From: an uncultured Collinsella sp.
GTDB taxonomy: Bacteria; Actinomycetota; Coriobacteriia; Coriobacteriales; Coriobacteriaceae
Reading direction: 5' to 3'
Length of the DNA stretch: 57,335 nucleotides
NCBI GenBank assembly: GCA_958415525.1
Contig: CATYZE010000013.1
Span: 1 to 57,335, forward strand
How positions within the stretch are numbered: the stretch's first letter is position 1; each line of letters starts with the position of its first letter. The notes under the pieces are model-generated. The model saw nothing but the letters and a program-made list of their open reading frames with translations. It was not told where the DNA came from and searched no databases. The translations under genes and the position numbers were made by a program. Positions 24,530-32,134 of this stretch are shown here, piece after piece.

Positions 24530-24973
24530 ATGGCAAAAGAAGGAAAGAAGCCGATCGGTAAGATCGTTCTGGGCATAATCGTTGTGCTCGTTATCGTCGG
24601 CGCTGTGGGTTCCATGGGCGGCAACTCCTCTGACTCATCTACGGGCGATGTGTCGAAACCTGCCGAGGCATCGCAGCAGGCCAAAGAGCAACAAGAGCCG
24701 CAGGAGCCTTATACGATTGCCGACGAGGTCGAGGATACCTCTAATCAGTTCGCCTATAAGATCACGGGTACGCTGACCAATAACACGGACAAGGAAAAGA
24801 GCTACATTCAGATCGAGTACGTTTTGTATGATGCTGATGGCAACCAGGTTGGAACTGCCCTTGCGAGCACCAATCATCTGAAGGCGGGTGGCTCCTGGAA
24901 ATTTGAGGCTCTGGGTACGGTATCTCCCGATCAGGTCGCCAGCTGGGAACGCTCGGATGTGAGCGGTTTCTAG
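24530..24973 (+). CDS. Membrane-anchored FxLYD-domain protein
   Basis: A 147-residue protein: N-terminal transmembrane anchor (IGKIVLGIIVVLVIVGAVG), a Ser/Asp/Gln-rich linker, then a beta domain (YKITGTLTNNTDKEKSYIQI, YVLYDADGNQVGTA, FEALGTV) typical of FxLYD extracellular domains. Function unknown; such proteins are common on Gram-positive surfaces. A start-site hairpin suggests conditional translation. Confidence 0.8.
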   Translation: MAKEGKKPIGKIVLGIIVVLVIVGAVGSMGGNSSDSSTGDVSKPAEASQQAKEQQEPQEPYTIADEVEDTSNQFAYKITGTLTNNTDKEKSYIQIEYVLYDADGNQVGTALASTNHLKAGGSWKFEALGTVSPDQVASWERSDVSGF

Positions 24974-25008
24974 CATGCTGTATATGCTTGGGGGGGAGAT
25001 GAAGTCGT

Positions 25009-25431
25009 ATGCCCGATAAAAAGTTGACGGAGGAACTGCTCAATGAGTTGCTCGATGCGCCGAGTATCGACGGCTATATCAGGGAGCACGACTTTGCCGC
25101 CCCGTCGCTTTCGGACTACCTTAAGCAACTACTGCAGGAAAAGGACTTGGAGCGTTCGCGCGTGGTGCGTATGGCCGACCTCAATGAGACGTTTGGCTAT
25201 CAGATCTTTACCGGCGCGCGTCATCCGAGTCGCAATAAGGTGCTGCAGATTGCCTTTGCGATGGCGCTGTCGATGAAGGAGACCAATCGGGCGCTGACGG
25301 CTGCCGGGGTCAGTGTTCTCAACTGCAAGGATCGTCGCGATGCAATCATCATTTTTTGCATCGATCGCGGGTGCAGCCTCCAAAAGGTCAACGAAGAACT
25401 GTATCGCTTTGGCGAGGAGACGGTGAGTTAG
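25009..25431 (+). CDS. Small HTH protein paired with a Ser/Thr kinase
   Basis: A 140-residue protein. LSDYLKQLLQEKDLERSRVV then RMADLNETFGYQIFTGARHP and SRNKVLQIAFAMALSMKETN follow a Cro/C1-type helix pattern (role of DNA-binding inferred). The C-terminal part (RRDAIIIFCIDRGCSLQKVN) looks like a second helical unit. It ends 100 bases before the kinase start, same strand. A pairing of this kind suggests that the HTH protein is a kinase substrate or regulator. Confidence 0.7.
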   Translation: MPDKKLTEELLNELLDAPSIDGYIREHDFAAPSLSDYLKQLLQEKDLERSRVVRMADLNETFGYQIFTGARHPSRNKVLQIAFAMALSMKETNRALTAAGVSVLNCKDRRDAIIIFCIDRGCSLQKVNEELYRFGEETVS

Positions 25432-25480
25432 CGGCTGATGGCTGAGCCGGCGGTACTGCTACGGCAACGATGTAAACGAA

Positions 25481-25523
25481 CAGGGCGCGGATGCCATGAG
25501 GTGTCTGCGCCCTGCGCTATGAT
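25481..25523 (+). promoter_or_regulatory. GC hairpin abutting a -10 hexamer before the kinase
   Basis: CAGGGCGC (25481-25488) pairs with GCGCCCTG (25507-25514); three bases later comes TATGAT (25518-25523). A -10 here would place transcription start at about 25530, immediately before the ATG at 25531, predicting a leaderless mRNA. Confidence 0.45.
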
Positions 25524-25530
25524 GGACGCT

Positions 25531-26910
25531 ATGGATACTCAAGACCCAACATATTCCGATGACGAACTGACCGCCGCGCTTGCCGAGCACCTGGCATCGC
25601 TCGATCGCGATGACAGCTATCGCGTTGATCGCGTGCTTAAGCGCTCGGACGTCGAGACGACCGAGCTCGTGTACTTTGAAGGCTCCGGCGGCGGGTCGCT
25701 TGGCCCCTTCGTCCGCAAGCGCATCGATGCCTCGGCCCAGATCGGCGGGGCGTACGAGCGCCTGTTCGCCGCCCAGCGGGCGGGACGGCGTTTTGAGCAC
25801 CTACCCCGAATCGTTGACTGTCGCCGCGCGGGCGATGAGCTGGACGTGGTGATGGAGTATGTTGACGGCGAGACGCTCGAGGCCTTAGTGGGGCGCTTGG
25901 GCGCGACGCCCGATTATGCGCGCGAACTGTTCCCGGCTCTATGCGATGCGGTGGGCGAGCTCCATGCCGGCTTTGCGCCGGCGGGAGAGCCGGCGGTGCC
26001 GGTGATTCACCGCGACCTTAAGCCGTCAAACATTATCGTGTCGGGTGTGCAGTATGCGCCCAATGCCGTTATGAGCTTTTCATCGCTGGTGATTATCGAT
26101 CTGGGAATTGCTCGCTTGTGGCGCGATGGGGCAGACGCCGATACCGTCAAGTTTGGTACGCGCCCCTATGCGCCGCCCGAGCAGTACGGGTTTGGACAGA
26201 CGAGCGTGCGCAGCGATGTGTATGCACTCGGCGCGCTTCTCTTCTTTTGCCTGACGGGGGCCGACCCTAAGCCGGGACGCGACATGCGCGAACAATGCGA
26301 GATGCGCGGCGTTCCTTCTTCTCTGACCGATGTCATTTGCATGGCGATGGCGCTCGACCCAGCCAAGCGCTTTGCGAGCGCGGAGGCATTGGGGCGGGCG
26401 ACGCGCGCGGCATACGACCTGAGTTGCCCTGTGCGACCTCCTGCGCCTGTGCCCGTTTGTACTCCGGCCTCGGAGACGGTGTTAACGTCCCAAGGGCTTC
26501 AGAGCTCCGCAGAGCTTCCTAAGCCTGCCGCCTCCGCTGCATTCGGTCTGCTTTCTCGCATTCCGGAGCCTCTGGGGCGCGCTTGGAACATACTCATCTG
26601 CCTCTCGCTTCTCGTCTTTTTTGCCGGGAGCCATTTCGCTGTCTTTCATCCAACGGGCGCCAACCAAAACTACCCGACGTGGTTCCTTGCGGTTGAGTAC
26701 TTCTTTTTTGTCGATGGTCTCACGGTGCTTCTCCACTTCGCCGTGCTCGACAAGCGCCGCCTTCGTCGGCGCTTCCCAGTACTTGATGGCTGTCGCGGCA
26801 AGAAGCTTGCAAAGCTCTGGCTCAAGGTGTTGGGCGTGCTGCTCCTGCTCATTATCGTTATTGTCGCGGTCGCCAACGCCACGGGGATCGTTGACACCTC
26901 TACCACCTAA
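25531..26910 (+). CDS. Hanks-type Ser/Thr protein kinase with C-terminal membrane segments
   Basis: A 459-residue protein. The kinase domain (about 20-290) shows the catalytic loop VIHRDLKPSNIIV, a metal-binding DLG in place of DFG (IIDLGIARLW), and the activation region TRPYAPPEQYGFGQTSVRSDVYALG. The C-terminal part has about three transmembrane helices (ILICLSLLVFFAGSH, EYFFFVDGLTVLLHFAV, VLGVLLLLIIVIVAVA). The glycine-rich loop is degenerate. The start is uncertain: ATGs at 25519, 25522 and 25531 are in frame with no good ribosome site; 25531 fits a leaderless transcript. No PASTA domain. Confidence 0.85.
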   Translation: MDTQDPTYSDDELTAALAEHLASLDRDDSYRVDRVLKRSDVETTELVYFEGSGGGSLGPFVRKRIDASAQIGGAYERLFAAQRAGRRFEHLPRIVDCRRAGDELDVVMEYVDGETLEALVGRLGATPDYARELFPALCDAVGELHAGFAPAGEPAVPVIHRDLKPSNIIVSGVQYAPNAVMSFSSLVIIDLGIARLWRDGADADTVKFGTRPYAPPEQYGFGQTSVRSDVYALGALLFFCLTGADPKPGRDMREQCEMRGVPSSLTDVICMAMALDPAKRFASAEALGRATRAAYDLSCPVRPPAPVPVCTPASETVLTSQGLQSSAELPKPAASAAFGLLSRIPEPLGRAWNILICLSLLVFFAGSHFAVFHPTGANQNYPTWFLAVEYFFFVDGLTVLLHFAVLDKRRLRRRFPVLDGCRGKKLAKLWLKVLGVLLLLIIVIVAVANATGIVDTSTT

Positions 26911-26913
26911 AAG

Positions 26914-26938
26914 AAAAGGGCCCCGTTTGGGGCCCTTT
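26914..26938. terminator. Bidirectional terminator between convergent genes
   Basis: Perfect stem AAAGGGCCCC with GGGGCCCTTT around GTTT, 4 bases after the kinase stop and 11 before the end of the minus-strand gene. Confidence 0.8.
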
Positions 26939-26948
26939 GCAGTTGAGC

Positions 26949-28082
26949 TTAGATGCGGTTCATCTGAGCGGCGACCTTGTTGTACCAGTCCTGCCACGTG
27001 GGCGGGCAGTACTTTTTGGCCGCTGCCGGGGTAAGGGTGGAGCCGTACGTGTTGCCAAGGTAGGCCACGTGAGCAGCGATGCCCTCGCTCCAGCTGCCAA
27101 AGCTGCGCCAACCGCCGCCACGAGCGCTCCAGCCCCAGGCGTTGTAAGAATTGGCGCAATAAGTGCCCTTGGTGCTCTCGATGCAGGCGATGGCGGGGGA
27201 CCAACGGGGGTCGACGCCGGTATTCCAAGCGGCGACGGCAAAGTTGTAGCCCTGGCCTGCCATGGGGGAGCCGGCAAGATAATTATCGATGCGGCTCGTC
27301 CACTCATTAATGAACGAATCGTAATCGGAGTTACCGGTATTGGCGTTGTTCACCGTGGTGTCGATGGTGGTGTTGGTGTTGGTGGCCTGGCTGCTGGAAT
27401 TGCTGCCGCTTACGCCTTCGCCCGAGAGCTTCTCGGCGGCAGCGGCCTTATCGGCCTCAAGCTTGGCGAGCTCGGCGGCATTTTCCTGCTCGGCTTTTGC
27501 CTGCGCCTCGCTGCGGAGCTGCTGTGCCTGTGCCAGCGCATCTTCGGCGTTTTTTTGCTCTGCCTCAAGCTGGGACTTGGCCTGCTGGAGTTCGGCCTTG
27601 TTCTGCTCGAGTTCGGTTTGCATGTTGTTGAGCTCTTCGATCTCGTCGACGCTCGAGCTCGTGATCTGGTTGGTGTATTTGCAGGTGGTGATGAACTCGC
27701 CCAAGCTCTGCGCGTTGACCAGGAAGCTCACGATGGGATTGGTGCCCTTCTGGTACTTGTACAGATCGCGCATGGCGGAGCTTGCCTTGGCCTGCTGCTC
27801 GGGAAGCTTAGCCTCGATTTCCTCGATGCTCGCCTCGTTGGAGTCGATCTGCTTTTGCAGGTCGTCGAGTTTGGTGCGGGCATCGTTGTAGGCGCTCGTG
27901 GCGGCTTCAATTTTTTGCTGCGCGGCGGAAAGCTGATCCTGCGTTGCCTGCGAGGCGGCATACGCCGCAACGGGGGAGAGCATCGGCGTGGCAGTCAGTG
28001 CGACAGCGAGTGCGGCGCTCGTGATGATACGAGCCGGCTTCGACGCGATGAGCGCTGCGACGCGATGATTCGAATGCTGCAT
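26949..28082 (-). CDS. Secreted cell-wall protein: coiled coil plus lysozyme-like domain
   Basis: A 377-residue exported protein. A signal peptide (ITSAALAVALTATPMLSPVA then AYAAS) is followed by a coiled coil of about 180 residues (SAAQQKIEAATSAYNDARTK, PcsB/CwlO-like), a Ser/Asn/Thr linker, and a C-terminal domain with FAVAAWNTGVDPRWSPAIAC, IESTKGTYCANSYNAWGW and EGIAAHVAYLGNTYG, similar to glucosaminidase or lysozyme-like folds with Glu as likely catalytic residue. Start at 28082 has GAGGG close upstream. A role in peptidoglycan splitting during division is inferred. Confidence 0.75.
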   Translation of the reverse strand: MQHSNHRVAALIASKPARIITSAALAVALTATPMLSPVAAYAASQATQDQLSAAQQKIEAATSAYNDARTKLDDLQKQIDSNEASIEEIEAKLPEQQAKASSAMRDLYKYQKGTNPIVSFLVNAQSLGEFITTCKYTNQITSSSVDEIEELNNMQTELEQNKAELQQAKSQLEAEQKNAEDALAQAQQLRSEAQAKAEQENAAELAKLEADKAAAAEKLSGEGVSGSNSSSQATNTNTTIDTTVNNANTGNSDYDSFINEWTSRIDNYLAGSPMAGQGYNFAVAAWNTGVDPRWSPAIACIESTKGTYCANSYNAWGWSARGGGWRSFGSWSEGIAAHVAYLGNTYGSTLTPAAAKKYCPPTWQDWYNKVAAQMNRI

Positions 28083-28145
28083 CCAATCCCTCTGCAATCA
28101 ATCGTAGGTTATGGTTCGAACGGTATTCTACTACTGCTTTCGACC

Positions 28146-28183
28146 TCAACTTGAACCTTAAAGGTTTCAAAGGGTCAAGTTGA
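28146..28183. repeat. Inverted repeat in the promoter region of the cell-wall hydrolase
   Basis: TCAACTTGA (28146-28154) and TCAAGTTGA (28175-28183) are perfectly complementary, with GAACC-TTAAA-GGTTTC between them. Further AACTT-like motifs follow at about 28184-28250. It could be a regulator site for the minus-strand gene starting at 28082; nothing else in 28098-28316 looks like a gene. Confidence 0.4.
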
Positions 28184-28316
28184 ACTTGATGCTTTGGCTT
28201 TGACCTGCAGTTATAGTGAATTGTTGAGAAACCATAGAGTTCAACTTTAACGTTACGGAACTCGCTTTGATCGCAGATTCACGCCTTAAGAGCTACTCCA
28301 ACATGGTGTTTTGCAC

Positions 28317-28949
28317 CTATAGGGTTCCCTCGCGGCGAGCCTGCTCAACTTCTTCGAGCGCCTCGGCTGGGGTGAAGGAACAGGTGCCGTCGCCGAGCTT
28401 GACCGTTTGGATATCGTCTCCGACATGCACCTCTCCGCCTCGAAGCACCACACCGAAAATGCCCTCGTGGGGAAAGATGCAATCACCGGCGAGATAGTAG
28501 ATGGCACAGCGGGTGTGGCAGACCTTGCCGATCTGGCTGATCTCGACCAGAACGTCGTTGCCGATCTTGAGCTGTGTGCCCAAGGGGAGCGAAAGCAAGT
28601 TGATACCTTGTGTGGTGAAATTCTCCCCAAAGTCGCCTTCGTGCACATCGAGCCCGCGATGCTGTGCCGTCTGGATTGATTCTGCGGCCAAAAACGAGAC
28701 TTGGCGGTGCCAGTGCCCGGCGTGCGCATCGGAAGCGAGACCAAACTGTTCAATGACGGTATCGTGCCCATCGGAGACGGGCGACTTGCGTGTGCCTTTG
28801 TGCGCCGACGTGTTAATCGAGACGATGCGGGCGGGTCCTTCGTAGGCGTTGCTGGCGGTGCGTAGGGGAGCGGTCGTCTGTGAGCGTTCCGCTAGCTCGC
28901 GCTTTGCAGCGTCAAGGATGGGGTTGTCGGTCAGATGTTCTTGGGGCAC
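28317..28949 (-). CDS. MOSC domain protein
   Basis: A 210-residue protein with a MOSC fold: GLASDAHAGHWHRQVSFLAA, EGDFGENFTTQGI and IGKVCHTRCAIYYLAGDCIF, where the Cys residues could carry sulfur for transfer to a molybdopterin-type cofactor. MOSC proteins act in molybdenum cofactor or N-hydroxylated compound metabolism. GTG start at 28949 with GAAAGG upstream. No molybdopterin genes are in the window. Confidence 0.85.
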   Translation of the reverse strand: MPQEHLTDNPILDAAKRELAERSQTTAPLRTASNAYEGPARIVSINTSAHKGTRKSPVSDGHDTVIEQFGLASDAHAGHWHRQVSFLAAESIQTAQHRGLDVHEGDFGENFTTQGINLLSLPLGTQLKIGNDVLVEISQIGKVCHTRCAIYYLAGDCIFPHEGIFGVVLRGGEVHVGDDIQTVKLGDGTCSFTPAEALEEVEQARREGTL

Positions 28950-29088
28950 GCGTGCGCCTTTCGCTTATGAGATTGACAGTATGTTGAATCCTACAACAAC
29001 GGTAGGTTCATTGTCCGTTGTCGTACAGCGGTGAGTGCCGCCTTTGCGCCGAGTTTGCCCCTCCGATTGCCATAGATACGGTGGAACT

Positions 29089-29118
29089 TTGGGTACTGGC
29101 GGTTTGGCACGCTAGAAT
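29089..29118 (+). promoter_or_regulatory. Promoter of the ATP-grasp/racemase pair
   Basis: TTGGGT (29089-29094) and TAGAAT (29113-29118) with an 18-base spacer. A small leader hairpin CCGCCCG-TTGT-GCGGGC follows at about 29137-29153, before the ribosome site AGGAAG. Confidence 0.45.
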
Positions 29119-29174
29119 GAATCGGTTGCACTAAGACCGCCCGTTGTGCGGGCAGTTCATGATAGGAAGTTTCC

Positions 29175-30431
29175 ATGGCATTGCAATTTACAGAGCGCGA
29201 GTTTATTCCCGTGCTGCTCGGCGGCGACATCAACGCCTATTCGGTGGCGCGTGCTTTCTACGAAGAGTATCAGGTCAAGAGTCTGGTCTTTGGCAAGTAC
29301 CAGACGGGCCCTGCGTATCGAAGCCAGATTATCGACTACACGCCCAATGTCGACATCGACACCATGCCCGTGATGCTCAAAATCGTCAATGGCATTGCTC
29401 AGGCGCATGCCGATAAGACGATTGTCCTGATGGGCTGCGGCGATAACTATGTTGCCCTGGTGGCTCAGGCAAAGGATGCCGATGGGCTGGCGGATAACAT
29501 CGTCGCGCCCTACGCGCCCTACAGCATGCTCGAGCAGTGCCAGAAGAAGGAGATCTTCTACGAGCTGTGCGAGAAGCATGGCGTGCCGTATCCGCATACG
29601 TTTACCTTTACCAAGGCGATGCTCAATGCCCAGGGCGAGGCTCCTGCCGAGGTGCTCGACCAGATCGATTTTCCCTATCCGATGATCCTCAAGCCTTCCG
29701 ATGGCATCATGTGGTGGCAGCATGAGTTTGAAGGCCAGAAGAAGGCTTATGAGATTGCCGATCGCGCCGAGCTGGAGCAGGTTATCCGTGACTCCTATGC
29801 CAGCGGCTACACCGACGACCTAATCTTGCAGGACCGCGTGCCCGGCAACGACGAGTACATGCGCGTGCTCACCAGCTATTCCGACCGTAACGGCAAGGTG
29901 CGCATGATGTGCCTGGGCCACGTACTGCTCGAGGAGCATCAGCCCCATGGCGTTGGCAACCATGCCTGTATCATCACTGAGCCCAATGACGAGCTTATGG
30001 GTGGCGTGCGCAAGCTGCTTGAGGACCTTCACTTTGTGGGCTATTCCAACTTTGACGTTAAGTATGACGAACGCGATGGCTCGTTTAAGTTCTTCGACTT
30101 CAACACCCGCCAGGGCCGCAGCAACTACTACGTAACCAACAGCGGCTTTAACGTTGCCAAGTATGTGGTGGATGAGTATGTGTTCAACCGCCCGTTTGAG
30201 CCGGAGTTTGTGACGGCGCAGGACGAGGCGCTGTGGATGGTCGTTCCCATGGGTGTCGTCGACAAGTACGTCAAGGATCCCGAGTTGCGCGCGAAGGTAC
30301 ATCGCCTGGCCAAGGAGGGTAAGGGCGCCGATCCTTCGTTTATGAAGGGTGACTTTGTCTTTAACCGCTGGCTGCGCATGTGGCACACCAAGCTGCGCCA
30401 CTTTAAACTGTTCAAGACGTATTACAAGTAG
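29175..30431 (+). CDS. ATP-grasp carboxylate-amine ligase, candidate D-aspartate ligase
   Basis: A 418-residue ATP-grasp enzyme: N-terminal preATP domain (PVLLGGDINAYSVARAFYEE), ATP-binding FPYPMILKPSDGIMWW, and the metal-binding FKFFDFNTRQGRSNYY. ATG at 29175 with AGGAAG upstream. An aspartate racemase follows 84 bases later on the same strand. In Enterococcus faecium the D-aspartate ligase that builds the D-Asp cross-bridge of peptidoglycan is an ATP-grasp enzyme made next to an aspartate racemase; the same role is inferred here. Other amino-acid ligations remain possible. Confidence 0.75.
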   Translation: MALQFTEREFIPVLLGGDINAYSVARAFYEEYQVKSLVFGKYQTGPAYRSQIIDYTPNVDIDTMPVMLKIVNGIAQAHADKTIVLMGCGDNYVALVAQAKDADGLADNIVAPYAPYSMLEQCQKKEIFYELCEKHGVPYPHTFTFTKAMLNAQGEAPAEVLDQIDFPYPMILKPSDGIMWWQHEFEGQKKAYEIADRAELEQVIRDSYASGYTDDLILQDRVPGNDEYMRVLTSYSDRNGKVRMMCLGHVLLEEHQPHGVGNHACIITEPNDELMGGVRKLLEDLHFVGYSNFDVKYDERDGSFKFFDFNTRQGRSNYYVTNSGFNVAKYVVDEYVFNRPFEPEFVTAQDEALWMVVPMGVVDKYVKDPELRAKVHRLAKEGKGADPSFMKGDFVFNRWLRMWHTKLRHFKLFKTYYK

Positions 30432-30440
30432 ATGAGTGCG

Positions 30441-30479
30441 GCGCCCGTCCGGTTTGCATCGGGCGGGCGCGGGTATGAT
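30441..30479 (+). promoter_or_regulatory. GC hairpin abutting a -10 hexamer before the racemase
   Basis: GCGCCCGTCCG (30441-30451) pairs with CGGGCGGGCGC (30460-30470) with one G-U; TATGAT follows at 30474-30479, 36 bases before the racemase ATG. It may combine partial termination of the upstream gene with a new start. Confidence 0.4.
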
Positions 30480-30515
30480 ACGCGCAATTGCGTGGGCGTC
30501 ACCAAGGAGGCGGCG

Positions 30516-31262
30516 ATGGAAAAGCTGGGAGTTATCGGCGGTATGGGCGCCGAGGCCACTTCGTATTACTACGACCAGGTGGTGCGCCATACGGCTGCTG
30601 CCTGCGACCAGGAGCATATCGATATGGTGGTGCTTTCCAAGTCGACCATGCCCGACCGCACGCTGGCCATCAAGACCGGTAAGCATGCCGAGCTGCTGGC
30701 GACCATGAAGGAGTGCGCCCAGGCGCTCGAGTCGCTGGGCTGTGCGCACATCGCGATTCCCTGCAACACGTCGCATTACTTCTACGACCAGATTCAGTCG
30801 TTTACGAAGGTGCCGATTATCCACATGCCGCGCGAGTCGGTGCGCTATGCCCTAGCGGGCGCGGTGATGGGGGAGTGCGAGTTCGATCCTAACCTGAGCA
30901 TGCCGGCCGAGCCGGTGCGCAAGATCGGCATCATGGGCACCGACGGAACTGTGGGCGCGGGCGTCTATGGGCGCGAATGTGAGGCGGCGGGCGTCGAGGT
31001 CGTCTATCCCAGCGAGAAGCGTCAGGCCGATGTGATGTCGCTTATCTACGATGATGTGAAGGCCGGACGTGAGCCCGATATGGATAAGTTCGACCGCGTG
31101 ATGTGGGAGTTCGCCCGTAGCGGCTGCGACCGTGTCATTCTGGCCTGCACCGAGCTATCGGTGCTGCAGAAGTATCGAGAGATGCCCGAGATCACCCTCG
31201 ATGCTATGGATGTCCTGGTGCGCGAATCCATCATCCGCAGCGGCGTCCCCTACCGCCTCTAG
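30516..31262 (+). CDS. Aspartate/glutamate racemase family protein
   Basis: A 248-residue cofactor-independent racemase. The two catalytic cysteines are visible in IPCNTSHYFYDQ and LACTELSVLQ; the N terminus is LGVIGGMGAEATSYYYDQ. ATG at 30516 with AAGGAGG 6 bases upstream. Position after the ATP-grasp ligase suggests that it supplies D-aspartate. YgeA-like broad-specificity racemases share this pattern. Confidence 0.85.
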   Translation: MEKLGVIGGMGAEATSYYYDQVVRHTAAACDQEHIDMVVLSKSTMPDRTLAIKTGKHAELLATMKECAQALESLGCAHIAIPCNTSHYFYDQIQSFTKVPIIHMPRESVRYALAGAVMGECEFDPNLSMPAEPVRKIGIMGTDGTVGAGVYGRECEAAGVEVVYPSEKRQADVMSLIYDDVKAGREPDMDKFDRVMWEFARSGCDRVILACTELSVLQKYREMPEITLDAMDVLVRESIIRSGVPYRL

Positions 31263-31280
31263 CTTCCGACCCGTCAAAAA

Positions 31281-31300
31281 GGGACAGGTTAATTTTGGTA
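31281..31300 (+). repeat. REP-like repeat
   Basis: GGGACAGGTTAATTTTGGTA, related to the GGGACAGGTTGCTTTGCACC copies around 13.9 and 15.1 kb. It lies between the racemase stop and its terminator. Confidence 0.5.
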
Positions 31301-31321
31301 GGTTTTATCTGGTGAAACAAT

Positions 31322-31359
31322 AAAGGCCTCGGCTCGTTTGGTACGAGCCGAGGCCTTTT
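31322..31359. terminator. Bidirectional terminator between convergent genes
   Basis: Perfect stem of 15 bases (AAAGGCCTCGGCTCG with CGAGCCGAGGCCTTT) followed by TTTT; A-rich on the other side. It ends the racemase and ecfT genes. Confidence 0.85.
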
Positions 31360-31387
31360 GCGTTGGGCGGTTGCTGTCGGTGGCGAA

Positions 31388-32134
31388 CTAGAACAGGAAG
31401 CCGATGGCGATGAGGGCGATGCTGACGATGAGTGCGGCGATGTCCAGGCCCTTGATGGGGTAGCGCTTGTACGAGCTGGCGCGCGTGCGCAGATAGAAGC
31501 CGCGCTGTTCTGCCGCCAAGGCCGTGGCATCGGTCTTGCCCACGCTCGAGATGAGCAGCGGCACACACAGTGGCAGCATGAGCTTAAGCTTCTTGATAGG
31601 GTTCTTGGTGTCGTACTCGACGCCGCGCGCGGTCTGCGCTTCCATGATGGCGTTCATCTCCTGACCAAACACCGGCACAAAGCGCAGCGCCGTGGTAAAG
31701 GTGAAGGCATAGCGATACGGTACGTGCAGCACCTCGACGCAGGCGTTGGCAAGGTCGTTGAGCTTGGTCACCATGAGTATGAGGATGAGCGGTAACGCCA
31801 CACCCAGCAGGCGCAGACAGGCCTTCGATCCTGTGATGAGGCCCGTGTCGGTGATAAAGCCCCACACAACGTTGCCATCGCGCATAAAGGCCAGCTGGAG
31901 CACCAGCATGATAAGCGCGAGCGGAATCAGCAACTTGAGCAGCGAGAACAGACGGTCGACGACACCGGCATAGGCGCCCAGCGCAAGGGTGAGTGCCAAA
32001 AAGCCCAGCAGCGCCACGTAGGTGTCGGACAAGAAGATGCCGACGATGATGGCGGCGGCGAGGCCCAGTTTGACGACGGGGTTCAGGCGATGCAGCAGCG
32101 TATCGCCCGGCATGTAGTCGATGACGTTAACCAC
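31388..32134 (-). CDS. ecfT: ECF transporter transmembrane component EcfT
   Basis: A 248-residue membrane protein of the CbiQ/EcfT family: DYMPGDTLLHRLNPVVKL start, about five helices, and the two ATPase-coupling motifs AQTARGVEYD and AAEQRGFYLR. The start is probably the GTG at 32134, 10 bases after AAGGAG and overlapping the ATPase stop by 8 bases; the frame is open to 32167. It couples the ATPase to the substrate-binding S component. Confidence 0.9.
   Translation of the reverse strand: MVNVIDYMPGDTLLHRLNPVVKLGLAAAIIVGIFLSDTYVALLGFLALTLALGAYAGVVDRLFSLLKLLIPLALIMLVLQLAFMRDGNVVWGFITDTGLITGSKACLRLLGVALPLILILMVTKLNDLANACVEVLHVPYRYAFTFTTALRFVPVFGQEMNAIMEAQTARGVEYDTKNPIKKLKLMLPLCVPLLISSVGKTDATALAAEQRGFYLRTRASSYKRYPIKGLDIAALIVSIALIAIGFLF

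Noticed and set aside
26937..28154. 405-codon plus-strand frame over the cell-wall hydrolase
   Set aside because: Antisense to a secreted protein with clear signal peptide, coiled coil and hydrolase domain; translation is Gly/Leu/Ala-rich without motif.
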